DNA from: Ettlia oleoabundans
Taxonomy: Eukaryota; Chlorophyta; Chlorophyceae; Chlamydomonadales
NCBI GenBank assembly: GCA_019693395.1
Contig: JAAMXP010005892.1
Span: 1-44,125 of the forward strand
Length of the DNA stretch: 44,125 nucleotides
Reading direction: 5' to 3'
Shown: positions 1-11,400 of the stretch, piece after piece
How positions within the stretch are numbered: position 1 is the stretch's first letter
Layout: each line of letters starts with the position of its first letter
Made by a program: the position numbers and the translations under genes
Notes under the pieces: model-generated
What the model was told of the DNA's origin: nothing
Databases searched by the model: none
The model's input: only the letters and a program-made list of their open reading frames with translations

Positions 1-1356
1 CCCAAGCACACAGTCACACACCCACAAAGACCCCAGTGCATGCCACAAACCCACCTGAGCCGTAGCGCCGCCAGCCGGCTCTTGAGCGAGAGGCTACCAG
101 AGCTTCTGCGGGGGCTGACTACATGACCGTCATCATGGAGGCTGTCGCCGTCGCCGTCGCCCGCACCGCTGCTGCTGGCCTCCATGCCTGTTGGTGGCCA
201 GCTGCTTGGGTAGCTGGGACCGGGCGCGCTAATCGAGCGCCTGCTGACATCCCCCACATCTGCTGCCCCTGCCGCTGCTCCGCTGCTGCTGGTGGCCTCC
301 CCAGGCATTGTCCATCGCATGACTCCCGCTGCTGCGCTGCTGCCGCCGCTGGTTCCTGCTGCCGCTATGGGCTGTGGCGCGGATGCCTCCCCGCGCGACC
401 CCTGCCTCCGGTGCCGGCTGCCGCCGCCGCTGCTGCCGTGCTGCCTGCTTGAGCGATGGCTTCGGTGCTCGCGCTGGCCAGCCGTTGCCAGTCGGATGAG
501 CAGGCGCTCAAGCTCCCAGGTCTCTAAGGAGGCAGTTTCCACGGAACGCTGCTGTGGCGGGATGTATTCGCCAAAAGGCAGCAGTGAGTTCATGTCCTCA
601 TCCTGCACCAAAGCAGGGATAGACAGCAGAATACGTAAATTGTATGTTAATAACGAGTGCAGCTGCTGCAATTCAGGTGAGGTTATGTAAAATGGTTGCC
701 TCCATTAACACGTTTGCAGCTGGCATGTACTCGCGGCAGCGCTTGGAAATTGTCACTCAGAGCAGCCAGCATTGGACATTCAGCAAGCTGGCAATACAAA
801 CCAAGGTGCAAATCCTTTGCGCTAGACTGAGCACAGAGCTTTACAGTGCAGCCACATGCAGGCAAGCGAGCACAGCCAGGCAAAATATTGGGCAGGCCCC
901 TTCACAGCTGACCCCACCTCCAGTTGCAGGTTTTTGAAGCACAGCGGGCACTCCCTGCTGCGCTGGGCCCATTGCATTATGCACTGTAAGTGGTAGTGAT
1001 GCCTGCGCACAAACCCGTGGAACCACAGCGTGAGCATTAATCAAGGAGGCGGCTGCAAAGCTTCTCTTTAGCACCAGGGACAGCAGGCGGAAGTTTCGGT
1101 GGCGGTGGCAGTGTGCTGGCTCGCAGTCGCACCCGCAGACCGTAGGCGCCCCCGGATCATCCGCGGTGTACTCCTCGAGGCACACTGGGCACACGTCCTC
1201 GCTGTACTCCAACAGCGGAATAACACGGCGCTCCACAGCGATGTCCAAGCTCTGCTGGTTGCTTGGGGTGGAGCAGCCAGGCGTGCTGTTGCATTCGGGT
1301 GATGGCGTGCCTTTGTGGTGCTGCTCATCGAGCGAAAACATTTCAGGAGCCTCCAT
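1..1356 (-). CDS. RING-H2 E3 ubiquitin ligase, partial
   Basis: Probable E3 ubiquitin-protein ligase that recruits an E2 enzyme through a RING-H2 finger. Exons on the minus strand: 1356-1133, 1002-918 and 602-55, with phase kept at each join (TGC GG | G CAT; GAG | GAT). A donor-like GTGGGT follows base 55, so the gene probably continues left of the window. The spliced finger reads CPVCLEEYTADD, then VCGHHYHLQCIMQWAQ, then RECPLC, which supplies the full C3H2C3 zinc ligand set. The wording is close to the plant At3g02290/RHB1A-type RING proteins. Unlike those, which end soon after the finger, this one runs on for at least 180 residues of Ser/Gly/Ala/Arg-rich sequence beginning DEDMNSLLPFGEY. 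The ATG at 1356 lies in a good context (GCCATGG), but the frame stays open upstream and a possible acceptor (CCGCAG) lies just 5', so extra N-terminal sequence is possible. Domain call is secure; both ends are not. Confidence 0.87.
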
Positions 1357-1885
1357 GGCAATGCAGGGTGTGCACTGCGGAACCCGTGAGGGTTCCTGCC
1401 CAGACGCCAATGCTCTTAAAAAGGGTAGGAGGGCGTGCAAAAGCCAGGTTGCGCTCCACAAAGCGAAGGCGGCGGTGTGTGGAGCTGGAAAATGCTGCCG
1501 AACGGGCGCGGGCGCACCCAAGGGGAGTCCCTGAGGAACACAGAACGTGCTTTTGCTGCGAGAGGATCGCCCTTTACAGGAAGCAGCTGCCCTTTACAGG
1601 TGGTGCTTGGTCTGTATCCAGCTGGCGCCGCAGCCGCGCCCCGTCAGCCGCCTCTCACCCAGCGGGTGGAATTGACGCCTTCTCAGAACCGCCACAAAGA
1701 AACGCCTTTACCCAGTTAACTGTTTCGTTTTACATCAACGGGAACAGGGAACAAGCCAGTTGGGTCCTCACTCTGGAAATTTGACGGATACTGCTCAGAC
1801 CCTCTTGCCCTCGACCGAAAACAATGGACAAACAATGGACGCATCTCCCAGCTACTGTTCTGGCTGCATGCCTCTCTTGCTCATC
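1357..1885. other. Gap between two minus-strand genes
   Basis: No gene recognised. It should hold the promoter and possible 5' exon of the RING gene and the 3' UTR of the adenosine-kinase-family gene. Open frames here carry no motif I know. Confidence 0.5.
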
Positions 1886-3356
1886 TTAGCGCTTGTAGCC
1901 AATCATGCGCAGCAGGTCCTTGCGTGCCTTTTTATCTGCACCACTCCACACAGTGATCAACAAGGCTCAGCAGCCTGGGTGTATGTAGGCGAAGCGGCGC
2001 CACCCTACCTGCCTCGTCCTCAAAGCCCTAGGGGGGCTGAAGCCGTCCAGCACCCCCAACATGCCGCGTCGCTCCCCACCATCCGTGCCAGTAACAAAGG
2101 CTGTGGGGTTGGCTGTGGCACAGAATACGTGACACACTGTTGGGCTCTGGCTGATAGCCTTCAACACATCGACTGCAACCAGGGGAGACTGCTGGGCTCT
2201 GGTAAGCGTGTTTTAAGCAAGCACAAAAGGGGGGCATGCAATTTGTCAATACCTAGTGCAAACGGGTACTGCCAAAGGGGATGAGCTCAACAACAGCAGC
2301 AGTAGACCAGCTGAGCAATTTCTGTGGGCGGTCCCCTATCATGCCTACCCACTTGGGTATGCGTCCTTCAGTAAGATATTGAAGCTGCACAACAGGCAGA
2401 TGGCAGAATTAAAAACAGTAATTTCATAGCAGGAAGTGTATTGACGTGCCAGGCCCACCCTGCACTTACAACCCCCACCTGTGCCCAGCGCCGATGGACA
2501 GCGCATTCTTCTTGGCCAGCTCAACAAGCGCCTCATCGTTGCCATCAAACCTGCAAACCGGCGATTTGAAGCAGACTCGCATGATAACCTCGACAATATT
2601 TCGCCGCATCCATGGCAATGCGGTCAGCTGCACTACTGGCAGAGCACACACCAGTGCCGCTGCTAGATTGGCAGCCTGCGGCACCTGCAATGGGTAGCAC
2701 CTGTAATGCCGTCCCACTGCACACATACCTTATTTTGCGGTCGCCAGACGCCTCACAGAAGGCGATGCCAAACTTGATGGAGGTACTGCTTCTGCCAGAT
2801 CGTCCACTGTCTGCGACACAGCAGGAGTGAAGCAGCCCAGCATGGCATAGAAAAACCAAATCGGCGTAATGAAAATGTGGAAACCCACACTTACATGCTT
2901 GGCAATGAAAGCAGCAGTGCACTGTGATAGAAAGATCATACAGTGCTGCCAGCACTGACAATAGCAGCACGGCAGAATGGGAGAGAATGGTATTGAACCA
3001 AAAGCAATTGCTACGCCCAATCCACCTAATGCGGCTGGCTGGGGAGCACCTTGATGAAATGTGCCTGACGTGCAGCCACACAACCTCGATGCGACTCGAT
3101 GTGACAAGCAACCAAGCAGCAAACGCTTATCATGAGTATCCGTTAATCACAGCGCAACAAACAGCAGTCTGGGGCTCAATGGCACCGCTGCACATTGCAG
3201 CGCATTAACCCTGCAGAGGGTTGCCGAGTTGATAGAGTGGAAATCTGCCGCAGTCGAATGCCTCCTCTCACCAAGAATGAAGTATAAGTTATCAGGCGTG
3301 TTGTCCACCTCCACAAGCTCCACCTGCACCCTGCCTTTAACGTCATGCTGCTGCAT
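1886..3356 (-). CDS. Adenosine-specific kinase family protein (AF0103-like)
   Basis: Member of the Adenosine_kin family (Pfam PF04008, the archaeal AF0103/PAE2307 type), small proteins of about 160 residues linked to adenosine/AMP binding and phosphorylation. Exons: 3356-3272, 3069-3050, 2810-2729, 2550-2479, 2384-2353, 2172-2009 and 1935-1886. Family landmarks occur in order: VELVEVDNTPDNLYFILG, QAHFIK, TVDDLAEAVP, SIKFGIAFCEASGDRKIR, FDGNDEALVELAKKNALSIG, LLKDAYP, VCHVFCATANP, GMLGVLDGF and RKDLLRMIGYKR. Three faults exist. Exon 2 reads GQAHFIK only if its acceptor is GCAC rather than CAG. One base is missing near 2782 between AEAVP and SIKFG. One base is missing near 2028 between GFSPPR and FEDEA. 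Using the AGs at 3066-3065 and 1929-1928 as acceptors restores an open frame of 163 residues with two garbled stretches. Start is the ATG at 3356. Identity of the family is strong; whether the copy is functional is open. Confidence 0.88.
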
Positions 3357-3934
3357 CGCCAAAACGCATGAGGGTACCACACCGCTGTCACGTCCTGCCT
3401 TGAACAACTGCTATCAATTACCTTATCAATCACAGGTTCTCTTTGTCAACTATGCTGCACTGGTGACCACATTCTGTCTTTCACACATGAGCACGGCGTG
3501 CCACTGAGGCCCCCACCTCGGTGGCTGCCGCCGCCTGCATCCGTTGGAAGGTATGCGGGACTTTGGTATCAACAAACCCTTTGCTAAAGTCATTGAATTC
3601 ATTGAACTTTGAACTTTGAAACCACAGGCGGGGGAAGTTCAGAAGTGGCACGTTGGCGACGGACGATAAGTGGTGGGCAGCTTGCGAACCGTGGAGTTAA
3701 GAATCGGCCAAGAAGAAGACCTGTTAGCATTTGTTTCGAAATGTGGCAGTAACGTGTACGGCACTATAGTTGTGGTGTGGCCATTTGCGGTGGCGCCACG
3801 ATATGTGCGCTATGGGCTTTCACCGGGATGATGCCACTGTCCTGTTTGGCCAGGCAGCCATCCAACGTCACGTTGTAACATGCGTTATATGTACTTGCAG
3901 CAATTTGAGACATGGAAGCAAACGCATTCTGCAT
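3357..3934. other. Gap between two minus-strand genes
   Basis: No gene recognised. It should hold the 5' region of the adenosine-kinase-family gene and the 3' UTR of the LRR gene. A short AT-rich stretch at about 3591-3621 repeats the words ATTGAA and TTTGAAC several times. Confidence 0.5.
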
Positions 3935-5662
3935 TCATAGCTCGCTTTCCCACTGCCGTATCAACGCCTCGGCAGGGCTGCGCTGCAACTCCCGCCGCCG
4001 CTGTTGCTGCCAGTTGCGCTCCATCTTTGCCTTGATACGCTCATGGCGGCTAATATAGGCCATCCGAAACTTTTCAGCAATGTGCACTATCGGTTTCGGC
4101 GGCAGCACTGCATCCTCCTGCTCCCAGCGCTGGCTGTTTGACACCTCTGCAGGTGGGCAGTGACGAGAAGGGGCCCAGCTGAGGACTCAAAGTCACTCGT
4201 GAGATGTGGGCCATGTGGAGTGCCAGATCAGGTACAGCAATCATTGACGGTACGTATGAAGCGCTGCAGGAGGGCAAGACGAGGATGAGAGCACACCTAG
4301 GAATGCGCACAAAGGTGGTAGACCATGCAAGGCTCTAATACGTGGGACATTCAATGGCAGCAGCTTCCACCATTCAGCAGCTCTGCTGCTCCAAGCCGTG
4401 CTGTGCTACAATATGCCCACCTGCCAGCAACGGTGCGTCAAGCTGCACAGCCGCATCACAGGCCCGCGGCAGAAGCCGCTTTGCCACCTGCTCCGCGGTT
4501 GGGTTCAACGCCACCTTGGGGCAGACCTCTCTGCAATACTCCGCCAGCCGGTGTTGGATGTTGGGCCAGGTGATGCTTTGCAGGTGCATGAGTCGCCCAC
4601 TGCCAGCTACTGCAGCTGAGAGGGCCTGAGCATCGCTCTCCACATCCAACAGCGCATCCCAGGAGTCAACTGCGGGAGCCGCATGCCGTTGCTGCAACAC
4701 GGGCAAGATAACCTTCAAACCTCTACAGCATGGATGACAGCAAATCATGGGAGCAACAACACACGTCAGTATGCTGCACCCAGCGCGCATCGCCCTGTTG
4801 ATGGTGGTGTCCAGTTTCCCCCCGAGTCGCCTCTGTTCCCATCCCAGCAACCCTCACCCCGACACACCTGCCGGCAGAAGCGTCTGTCACAACGCTGCCC
4901 AAACGCAGCACCTGCAGCTTGGGGCAGGCCTGTCCAAGTGTGCGCAGCGTATCAGCACTGACAGGGCAGGAGGTGAGGTCCGCTTCGCGCAGGTCTGGAA
5001 GTTGCTGCAGTGCCTGCCGAATGCCGCTGTCGCTCAGCAAGCCCCCACAGCCGTGCAGATCTAAAATAGTCTGCCCTTGGTCCGCCAGCAGCAGCAGAGC
5101 CGCATCGCAAAGCAGGCACCTCAACCGCGCCACCGCCAGCAGGCAGGATTTGACCTCTGCCGGCAATAGAGGCAGTACAAACTCGGCGCAAACCCTGTCT
5201 GACAGCATTTCCTTCAGGTGCTCGCCCAGCACCCCTGCGAAAAGCATAGCCAGGACAAGAACATGCGGCAGGCGTGATAAAGACATGCTGGACCAAATAG
5301 TTGGCGCTTAGTGTAACCAGGCAGGTAGGCAGTGGAGCAGCTACGCTTACGGGCTCGATGGCGCCCAACATGCCTGCAGATTTGCAAGACCAGGCCAGCA
5401 CCCTTCACATCACAGTAGACTTGCCGAGGCAGATGGCGTGCAGCGAGTCGGGGCCTGTCTGCTTCGCTTCCGACCTCAGCAGACCTGCCGGCTTCAAATG
5501 TTGGTGGATTTCGTGCTGCTGCTGTCGCGATGAACGCGCTGAGCACGGTAGGACACCCCGGCCTGGAGAGTTGAGTGGCTTCACAGGCGCTGTACGGGGT
5601 GGCACGGATGTGGGGGCCCAATAGGTGCCTGCAGGCTCCAGCGGCGGCAGCTTGGCGGGCAC
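3935..5662 (-). CDS. Leucine-rich-repeat (RNI-like) protein
   Basis: Plant/algal RNI-like leucine-rich-repeat protein of unknown function. Exons: 5662(or 5628)-5425, 5234-4868, 4722-4421 and 4146-3935, all phase-consistent, total 1119 nt. The first intron uses a GC donor (G|GCAAGT at 5424), which joins SLHAICLG to VLGEHLKEMLSDRV. Exon 2 carries repeat-like segments such as ILDLHGCGGLLSDSGIRQAL and LREADLTSCPVSADTLRTLG, then CPKLQVLRLG. Exon 3 holds LQSITWPNIQHRLAEYCREV and CPKVALNP. The last exon has a basic tail, IAEKFRMAYISRHERIKAKM, ending QWESEL. The C-terminal blocks resemble a plant LRR family whose members also end in an IAEKFR-type helix; that is from memory. The frame at 5662 opens with GTG, not ATG, and a branch-point-like CTAAC plus CTGCAG acceptor lies at 5628, so an upstream first exon is likely. 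Confidence 0.78.
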
Positions 5663-6113
5663 TGTTAGTCAACAGCGCAGTGGGGGTCGGCTGCATCACA
5701 GGAAGCGTTTCATGCAGTTGTCATCTTACTATCCTACTGACCCTCAATGTCGCTCGGAAGCGGGGGACCCCATGCTTCCTCGTCAGGATGCGCGGCTCCC
5801 GCTCGACCCACCATAGCTGCAGCGCTAGTCTTCGCGTATCGTTGCCTGCGTGTGCATTTCCTGCGTGTGTGCGCATCTGCATTGCTGGCACGGCTGCCTT
5901 CTTCCTGCCCACCTTCCTACCTTTGGCCTAGGAGCGTAGCCTTTCAGTTGCCTTGACACTTTGCAGTTCGTCCCAATACTTTCTGCTACCAGACGCCCCT
6001 TTTGCTCTGACACTCCCTTCTGCGGTGAAGGTTCGAGACTCCGTCCTACACCAGCCCCTGCTTGCCGTCCTTCTGTCAGTGGTCGCACTCTTCGCAGTTC
6101 CCCGTTATCCACA
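5663..6113. promoter_or_regulatory. Divergent intergenic region, LRR / RRM genes
   Basis: About 450 bp between the minus-strand LRR gene and the plus-strand RRM gene. It should contain both promoters, the pyrimidine-rich 5' UTR of the RRM gene (5880-6113) and probably a missing first exon of the LRR gene. No TATA box is convincing. Confidence 0.45.
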
Positions 6114-7971
6114 ATGTCGACCAAGTCTCGCTACACTATCGTCATCGACTGCCTCAAGTGAGTCCCATTCTGGCAGCCAACATGCTTCCCGCTTCAGCCT
6201 CTTGGCGAGGCTCTTGAGGCGTCCCGCATGTCTGTGTACTCGTGCCGTGCGCTGGGCTGCTTGCGGCACGGCTTCCTCTGTCAGACGCACACCCCAAGTT
6301 CAGCTGCTGCTAGGGCTAGCACTCGCTGACCTAGCAGCTTCTTGCTCTACATCCATTGATGCCCTGCAGCCCTAACACTCGGTCCAAGGACATCAAGTGG
6401 GAGGCGGGTAAGCTAGATTGTGCGCCTGTGCTGTTCAAAGTCACCTGGTGTACTGGCGCGCCTAAGCAGCGCTTCAACAGCTCACGGCGGCTGGGGTAGT
6501 TCTGTGACACCGGCTGGTTGCAATTCCTCCCTTGTGACACCGACTGGGTTGCAATTGCTCCCTTGTTTTGCAGAGCGTTTCGGCAAGGTGCTGTGCGTGG
6601 AGCGGGATGCCAGGGCTCGGTGCGCACTCGTTGAGTTCAACAGGTAAGCTGTTTTAACCTTTTGCCCCTGGCCAGAGGCATTAATTCTACAAATGCATTG
6701 CCAGCTTTGCAATGTACTTGCCCATTGCCTTTTTGCCAGCCGGTGAAGCCGTGGTGCCACAGTGGCCTTCTCCTTACGCAGCTGAGCCTGCCGCCACACA
6801 AGTTCATCCACCTGCTTCCTAACCAGCGTACCAGACGCTGACGGGGCAAGGCAGCGCCAAGACGAAGCAGCCAACGCCGGCGATGGTCCGCCCTGCTTGC
6901 TGTGCATCTCTTATGTGGATCATTGTTTCGGATTGTTTGTGCACGTTGGAGTTAGCCCAAGACCTTGTGATCCTAGTTCCTGCTTTCCCATCCCTGCTTT
7001 TCTCCACCTGCAACTATGCTCTCTTTATTTCGCTCATGCCAGGTTGCCCTGTGTGCCACTCTTCATCTCTGCTGCAGCTCACGTGATGCCCAGGCCGCCT
7101 GGGACAGGCTAGATGGGCTGCGTGTGGATGGATGCCGCTGGAAGGTGGGTGGCTATTGCCTGTTGTGAGGATGAACGTTGGCCTGTGTGCTCTGCGTCAA
7201 TTCTCCTGCAGTTCTCCTACATTTTCATGGACTGCGTATGCAATCGTTGCTGAACAAGCCAATAACCAAGTCTAAAGCCTTGTCCCACGTTGCCCATTTG
7301 CCTGTGTGTGCAGGTGGACTGGGCCATCCGCAAGGACTTTGACTTCATGGGCTGGAAGTGGACCGAGGGGCCCAGCCGCAGCCCCAGCCGCAGCCCCAGC
7401 AGGTGAGCTTGGTAGTTGGTAATGCTTGATGCCAGGGTGTGGGGGTCAGGCAGCAGGAAGGTCAGATGCAAGGAAAAGTTTTGACATCAAACTGCGACCA
7501 GCGTGTCAAACTGCGACGAGCGTGCTATGGTGATAGTGAGGAGTGGGGCGTTGGCAATTTTCGGTTGGGGGAGAAGATGCATTGTGGTGGCAAGACAGTA
7601 GCACTGAGCAGTGTGTCCCCTCGCCGTCGCATTGCTGCTGTGCGTGTGGCGCAGGCCCCATGAAATGAGCTATTAAAGCCCTTGGCAATGCACTGTGAGC
7701 TTTTGCATACTGGCCAGCTGCACATGTGTCAGCACAGGCTGTTAGGGCCAGCGTATTATTGGCCCACATGTTTGGCAGCGAAATGGAATCCCATTGCAAA
7801 GCAGCAGCGCTGCTGTGGCAGCCTGCTTGGATGCACCGCTGTTAGCCAAGAAAATCCCTACTGATGTGTTTGCTCAATACTCATGTTTGCAGGTCGCGTA
7901 GCCGCTCACGGAGCCAGTCACGTAGCCCCAGCCTGGCCAGCAAGGATGACAAGGCTGACATCGCACCGTGA
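6114..7971 (+). CDS. RRM-containing SR-type splicing factor
   Basis: Small nuclear RNA-binding protein of the SR (serine/arginine-rich) type, expected to act in pre-mRNA splicing. Exons: 6114-6157, 6370-6407, 6574-6643, 7078-7144, 7314-7402 and 7893-7971, total 387 nt, 128 residues, all joins in phase with GT-AG borders. One RRM spans roughly residues 7-80: RNP2 is YTIVIDCLN, RNP1 lies in CALVEFN, and the domain closes with WKVDWAIRKDFDFMGWKW. A short RS tail follows (SRSPSRSPSRSRSRSRSQS), partly built from a CAGCCGCAGCCC repeat. The start ATG sits in ACAATGTCG directly after a pyrimidine-rich leader. The protein is short compared with typical plant SR proteins because the RS tail is only about 40 residues. 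Which SR subfamily it belongs to cannot be told from the window. Confidence 0.93.
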
Positions 7972-8451
7972 TATCTGCACTAATGCAGCCAAAGCCTCCG
8001 TCCTGTGGGGTGCATCCTTTGACATCCTAGTGACTACAGAGCTGGGGCATGCATTCAGTTCCCTTGCATGCATCGCCATCTTTCATGAACAGCAACCTTC
8101 TTCCACAAACAAATTTAATTGGGCAGCAACTCTGCTTACCCCTCTTTTTGAGGTGTACAGTCCTTGGTTGCCTTTTTCTGCTATAGCTGCTGGGCATCAA
8201 CCCTGTTCATTCGGTTTCCCTTTGCCTTTGCTTGGTTGCTATAATTGATATCAGCACCAAGTAAATCATGATCGCCATGTACGTTTGTAACATTATCCAT
8301 GCCAAGGACTGCCTGCCAGCCAGGAATGTTTCAAGTGTACTTCTAGCGACACCCTAAGATTCACAAACACAACAGTAGGAAGGGCGCTGACGAAGGAATG
8401 TGTTTTCTTCAACTGCTGCTCCAGCTATTGCCGCTGTGCCAACTGCTGCGT
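7972..8451. other. Convergent 3' region, RRM / ELMO genes
   Basis: No gene seen. Tail-to-tail 3' UTRs of the RRM gene (+) and ELMO gene (-). Confidence 0.5.
8286..8290 (+). promoter_or_regulatory. Candidate TGTAA poly(A) signal, RRM gene
   Basis: TGTAA is the usual green-algal polyadenylation signal. This copy lies about 315 bases after the RRM stop codon and is the first clear one in that stretch. Confidence 0.4.
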
Positions 8452-11400
8452 TCATGGAGCTGCAAAGATTCTTCGCTTGAATGCACTGTCCTTTGACCTG
8501 CTCCATGCGCGCTGCTCCGCCTGGTGCAGCACCGTTAGCAGCAAGAAGCGTGGATCGTGACGCAGCCTGGCCCCAAGGGCACCATCACCAGCCATGGCCT
8601 CCACTGTCTCCTCCCAGCTCAGCAAGAAGCTTTCGATGGCGGTCAGCCAGAAGGTTTCTGCATGCGAGTGGAGAGACATGACCAGAGCACAGCGGTGAAA
8701 CGTGCTGGGTGGGGTGTTAAACAGGCAATGTGTGCATGCGGGCATTACAATGGAGTATCAGAGGTTAACCCCGCCTACTTGAACTCACCTGCTGCTCGAT
8801 AGTATGATTCCAGTCGCCGTGCCTCTCCCGCCAGGGAGCCGCACACCAACAGGCGCTGCAGCCACATCGTGGCCTCCACCGCAACTTCGGCCAGGGAGAA
8901 ACCAGGAAGGTGCTGCTGCTGCCGCGGGAAGTTGGGGCCCCCGCCATGCTGTTGCTCCTGGGGAGGCAGCTCTGGCACCGCCAACCTGCCCTGTGATGCC
9001 GCCAGCAGCTGCGCCGCTACTTGTGGCACTCTGTCCAGCAGTAGCAGAAGCAGTAGCGGACACAGCACACCAGTATCACCCAGGTCCACGGCTGGGTTGG
9101 CGGCGCAAAAACCCAGCTCCTCCCAAGGTGCCAGCCCACCACCTGCCCGCTGCTGGGCTGTTGGCACTGCTGCAGCATCCATGCCTGCACGGTGGCGGAG
9201 AGCGATGTGACTGGCAAAGGTATACTGAGTGCTTGCTCCTCTGTTCTCATCCAAGGCGAAGCCCCGACACTGGCAATCGTCACAGAACCCAGGCACCAGC
9301 GCTCACCGGTGAAGCCCTGGCACACAGCCTGCCACAGCTCAAAGTGCAGCAGCTCATCCGGGCAATAGGGCATGCGCCCCAAGCACAGCAGGCGCACACG
9401 CTGCCGTTCCAACTTGCGCCTGCAACGGCAGCAAGTAGAGCGACACAGGTAAAGGAGGGGAGCACCGGAGCATGAGACTTGGACAACACAACTCGAGAAC
9501 CTGTAAGATGTGACAGCTGGGAAACAAGACAATGCAAGACAGTGGAATGAAGGCGCGTACCTGAGCCCTCTTGCGCCCACATGCGCTGCCAGCCGTTTCA
9601 GCAGGGATGGGGCCGGTTCTGCTGCCACATGACCGGCAGTCCGTGGCTGCTGCTTGAAGCTTGCACGCACAGCCCGCCTGCGCTGGGTGGCAAAGGTTGA
9701 GCCATAAGGCTGTGAATGAAGGCAACACAGCGGGCACTGCCGCAGCGTTACTTGTGTAAAGGCTGCAGCTTACAAGTACAGCACCGACGGCACAATACAT
9801 TGCTCATTGCGCGTTATGAGCCTCACTTGAGTTTCTTTGAGATGGGTATTTGGTCAAAGCGCTCCAGCATAACAGCGTATTGCCCGACTGCTTGCGCCCC
9901 CACAGCGTGTTCAAACCTACACTCTGCTCGGGGCTGCTCTACTATCGGGGCCGCGGCAGTGGGCAGCAGACCTGGCGGCAAGAGCGAATGAAGGCCACTG
10001 AAGGGTCCAGCAATGGTGCCTGGCTGGGGCACGGCTGCTGCCCTGCTGTGCAGCCTGCTGCTGACCTGGTTGTCCGGAGAGTGGCCAGCACCGTCGGCTG
10101 CAGTGTCAAATGTAAGGTCAATGTGGGAGCAATTTGCTGACCAGGCCTTGTGGCGATGCGCCGGGCTGGCGCTCACGCTGCTAGCTGCTTGCACCGCGCT
10201 GCTGCCAGTTGCATCAGGAAATTGAACTGGCTGACCTCGGCACGGGATGAGCAGAGGCTCAGCCAATGCGTGCCGCTCGGAACCGCTGCCAAGAGATGGG
10301 CCAGGGCTGCTAGCTGCTGCGCTGCGGGCCTCCTGCTCTTGCCACTGCTGCCATGCCGGCGACTGCTGGACCTCCACATCCTGCGTCTCCTGCGGGTCAA
10401 AGATGGGGTGTGCCCGGGTACGCCGCGCAGTCGCATTGGCATGCTGCTGGATCCCTTCCTGCCAAGGCTGCGCCTCCTGCAGCTGCAGCTGCTGCTGTTC
10501 TGGCTGCTGCTGCTCATGGTTTGGTGCCATCATCCCCGATTGCTGTGCATAATCCTTCTCCCCCTGCTCCTCCTGCAGCTCAGCCTTGCCCTTTTGCTGG
10601 TGCGGCTGCCCTTTTTCTTGTTGCTGCTGCTGCTGCTGCTGCTGCGACATGGACAGCTGAAGCTGCGGGCCCTCTGCCTCCAACTGCTGACTGGCATTCA
10701 AGACCTGGCGCGCCTTGCCACGGCCGCCTGCACAACTGCTTAGCGTCTGCAGCAATTCAGCTGATGCTACTGCCGCTGATGGCTCTGCACTTTCAGCTGG
10801 CAGACTGGATTGCCACGTTTGTGCAGCGGGAGCAACAAGGTGCGCCGGGCTGCTGCGCTCAATGTTGGCTTGGACCAATCCGCTGCTGTTGCCGCCGTCT
10901 CCTGTGCCATTGGCCCCCTCCCTGCTGCTGTCCACGCTGCCCTGAACTACGACCTCTGCCAGCTCAGATGCTCCCAAAGCGTTTCCTGCTGCACTTGGGA
11001 ATCCATCTCGCGATGCTGCTGCTGCTGTTTCTGCTTCCTGCGCTGATGCTTCCACACCGTCGTTGCCATTGCTGTAGTCTGCTCCCGTTAGCTGCAGCAG
11101 GCGGCTAAAGAGTCCGCCGATAGTGAATCCATATATGCCCTCCTCCTGCTCGTGGGCAGTACCAATCCGTACGGCAGTGATGCGAGGGCTGCATGCCTGG
11201 CTTCCCGCAACTCCTGTACCATCCTGTTTCTTGCAGATTGATGCCGCCTGCAAGCCAGGAGCAATAAGCGGGGGTGCAGGTTAGGTGCATGTGTTGTGCA
11301 GAAAGTGACAGACAGCCCAGCCTGTCCATGTCCAGTGGCAAACTAGAGTTTGTGATCAGGCGCAACTGAAGCAGTGATTAGTGACTTTTAAACCCACTGC

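Noticed and set aside
10353..11108. Long plus-strand open frame rich in Ala and Pro
   Set aside because: It is the antisense shadow of the Gln-rich ELMO exon, a usual effect of CAG/CTG-rich coding DNA.
9823..11253. Start of the ELMO gene at the beginning of the 476-residue frame
   Set aside because: That frame opens with TTG inside a TTGCAG acceptor; the exon begins at 11247 and an ATG exon fits upstream at 11700.
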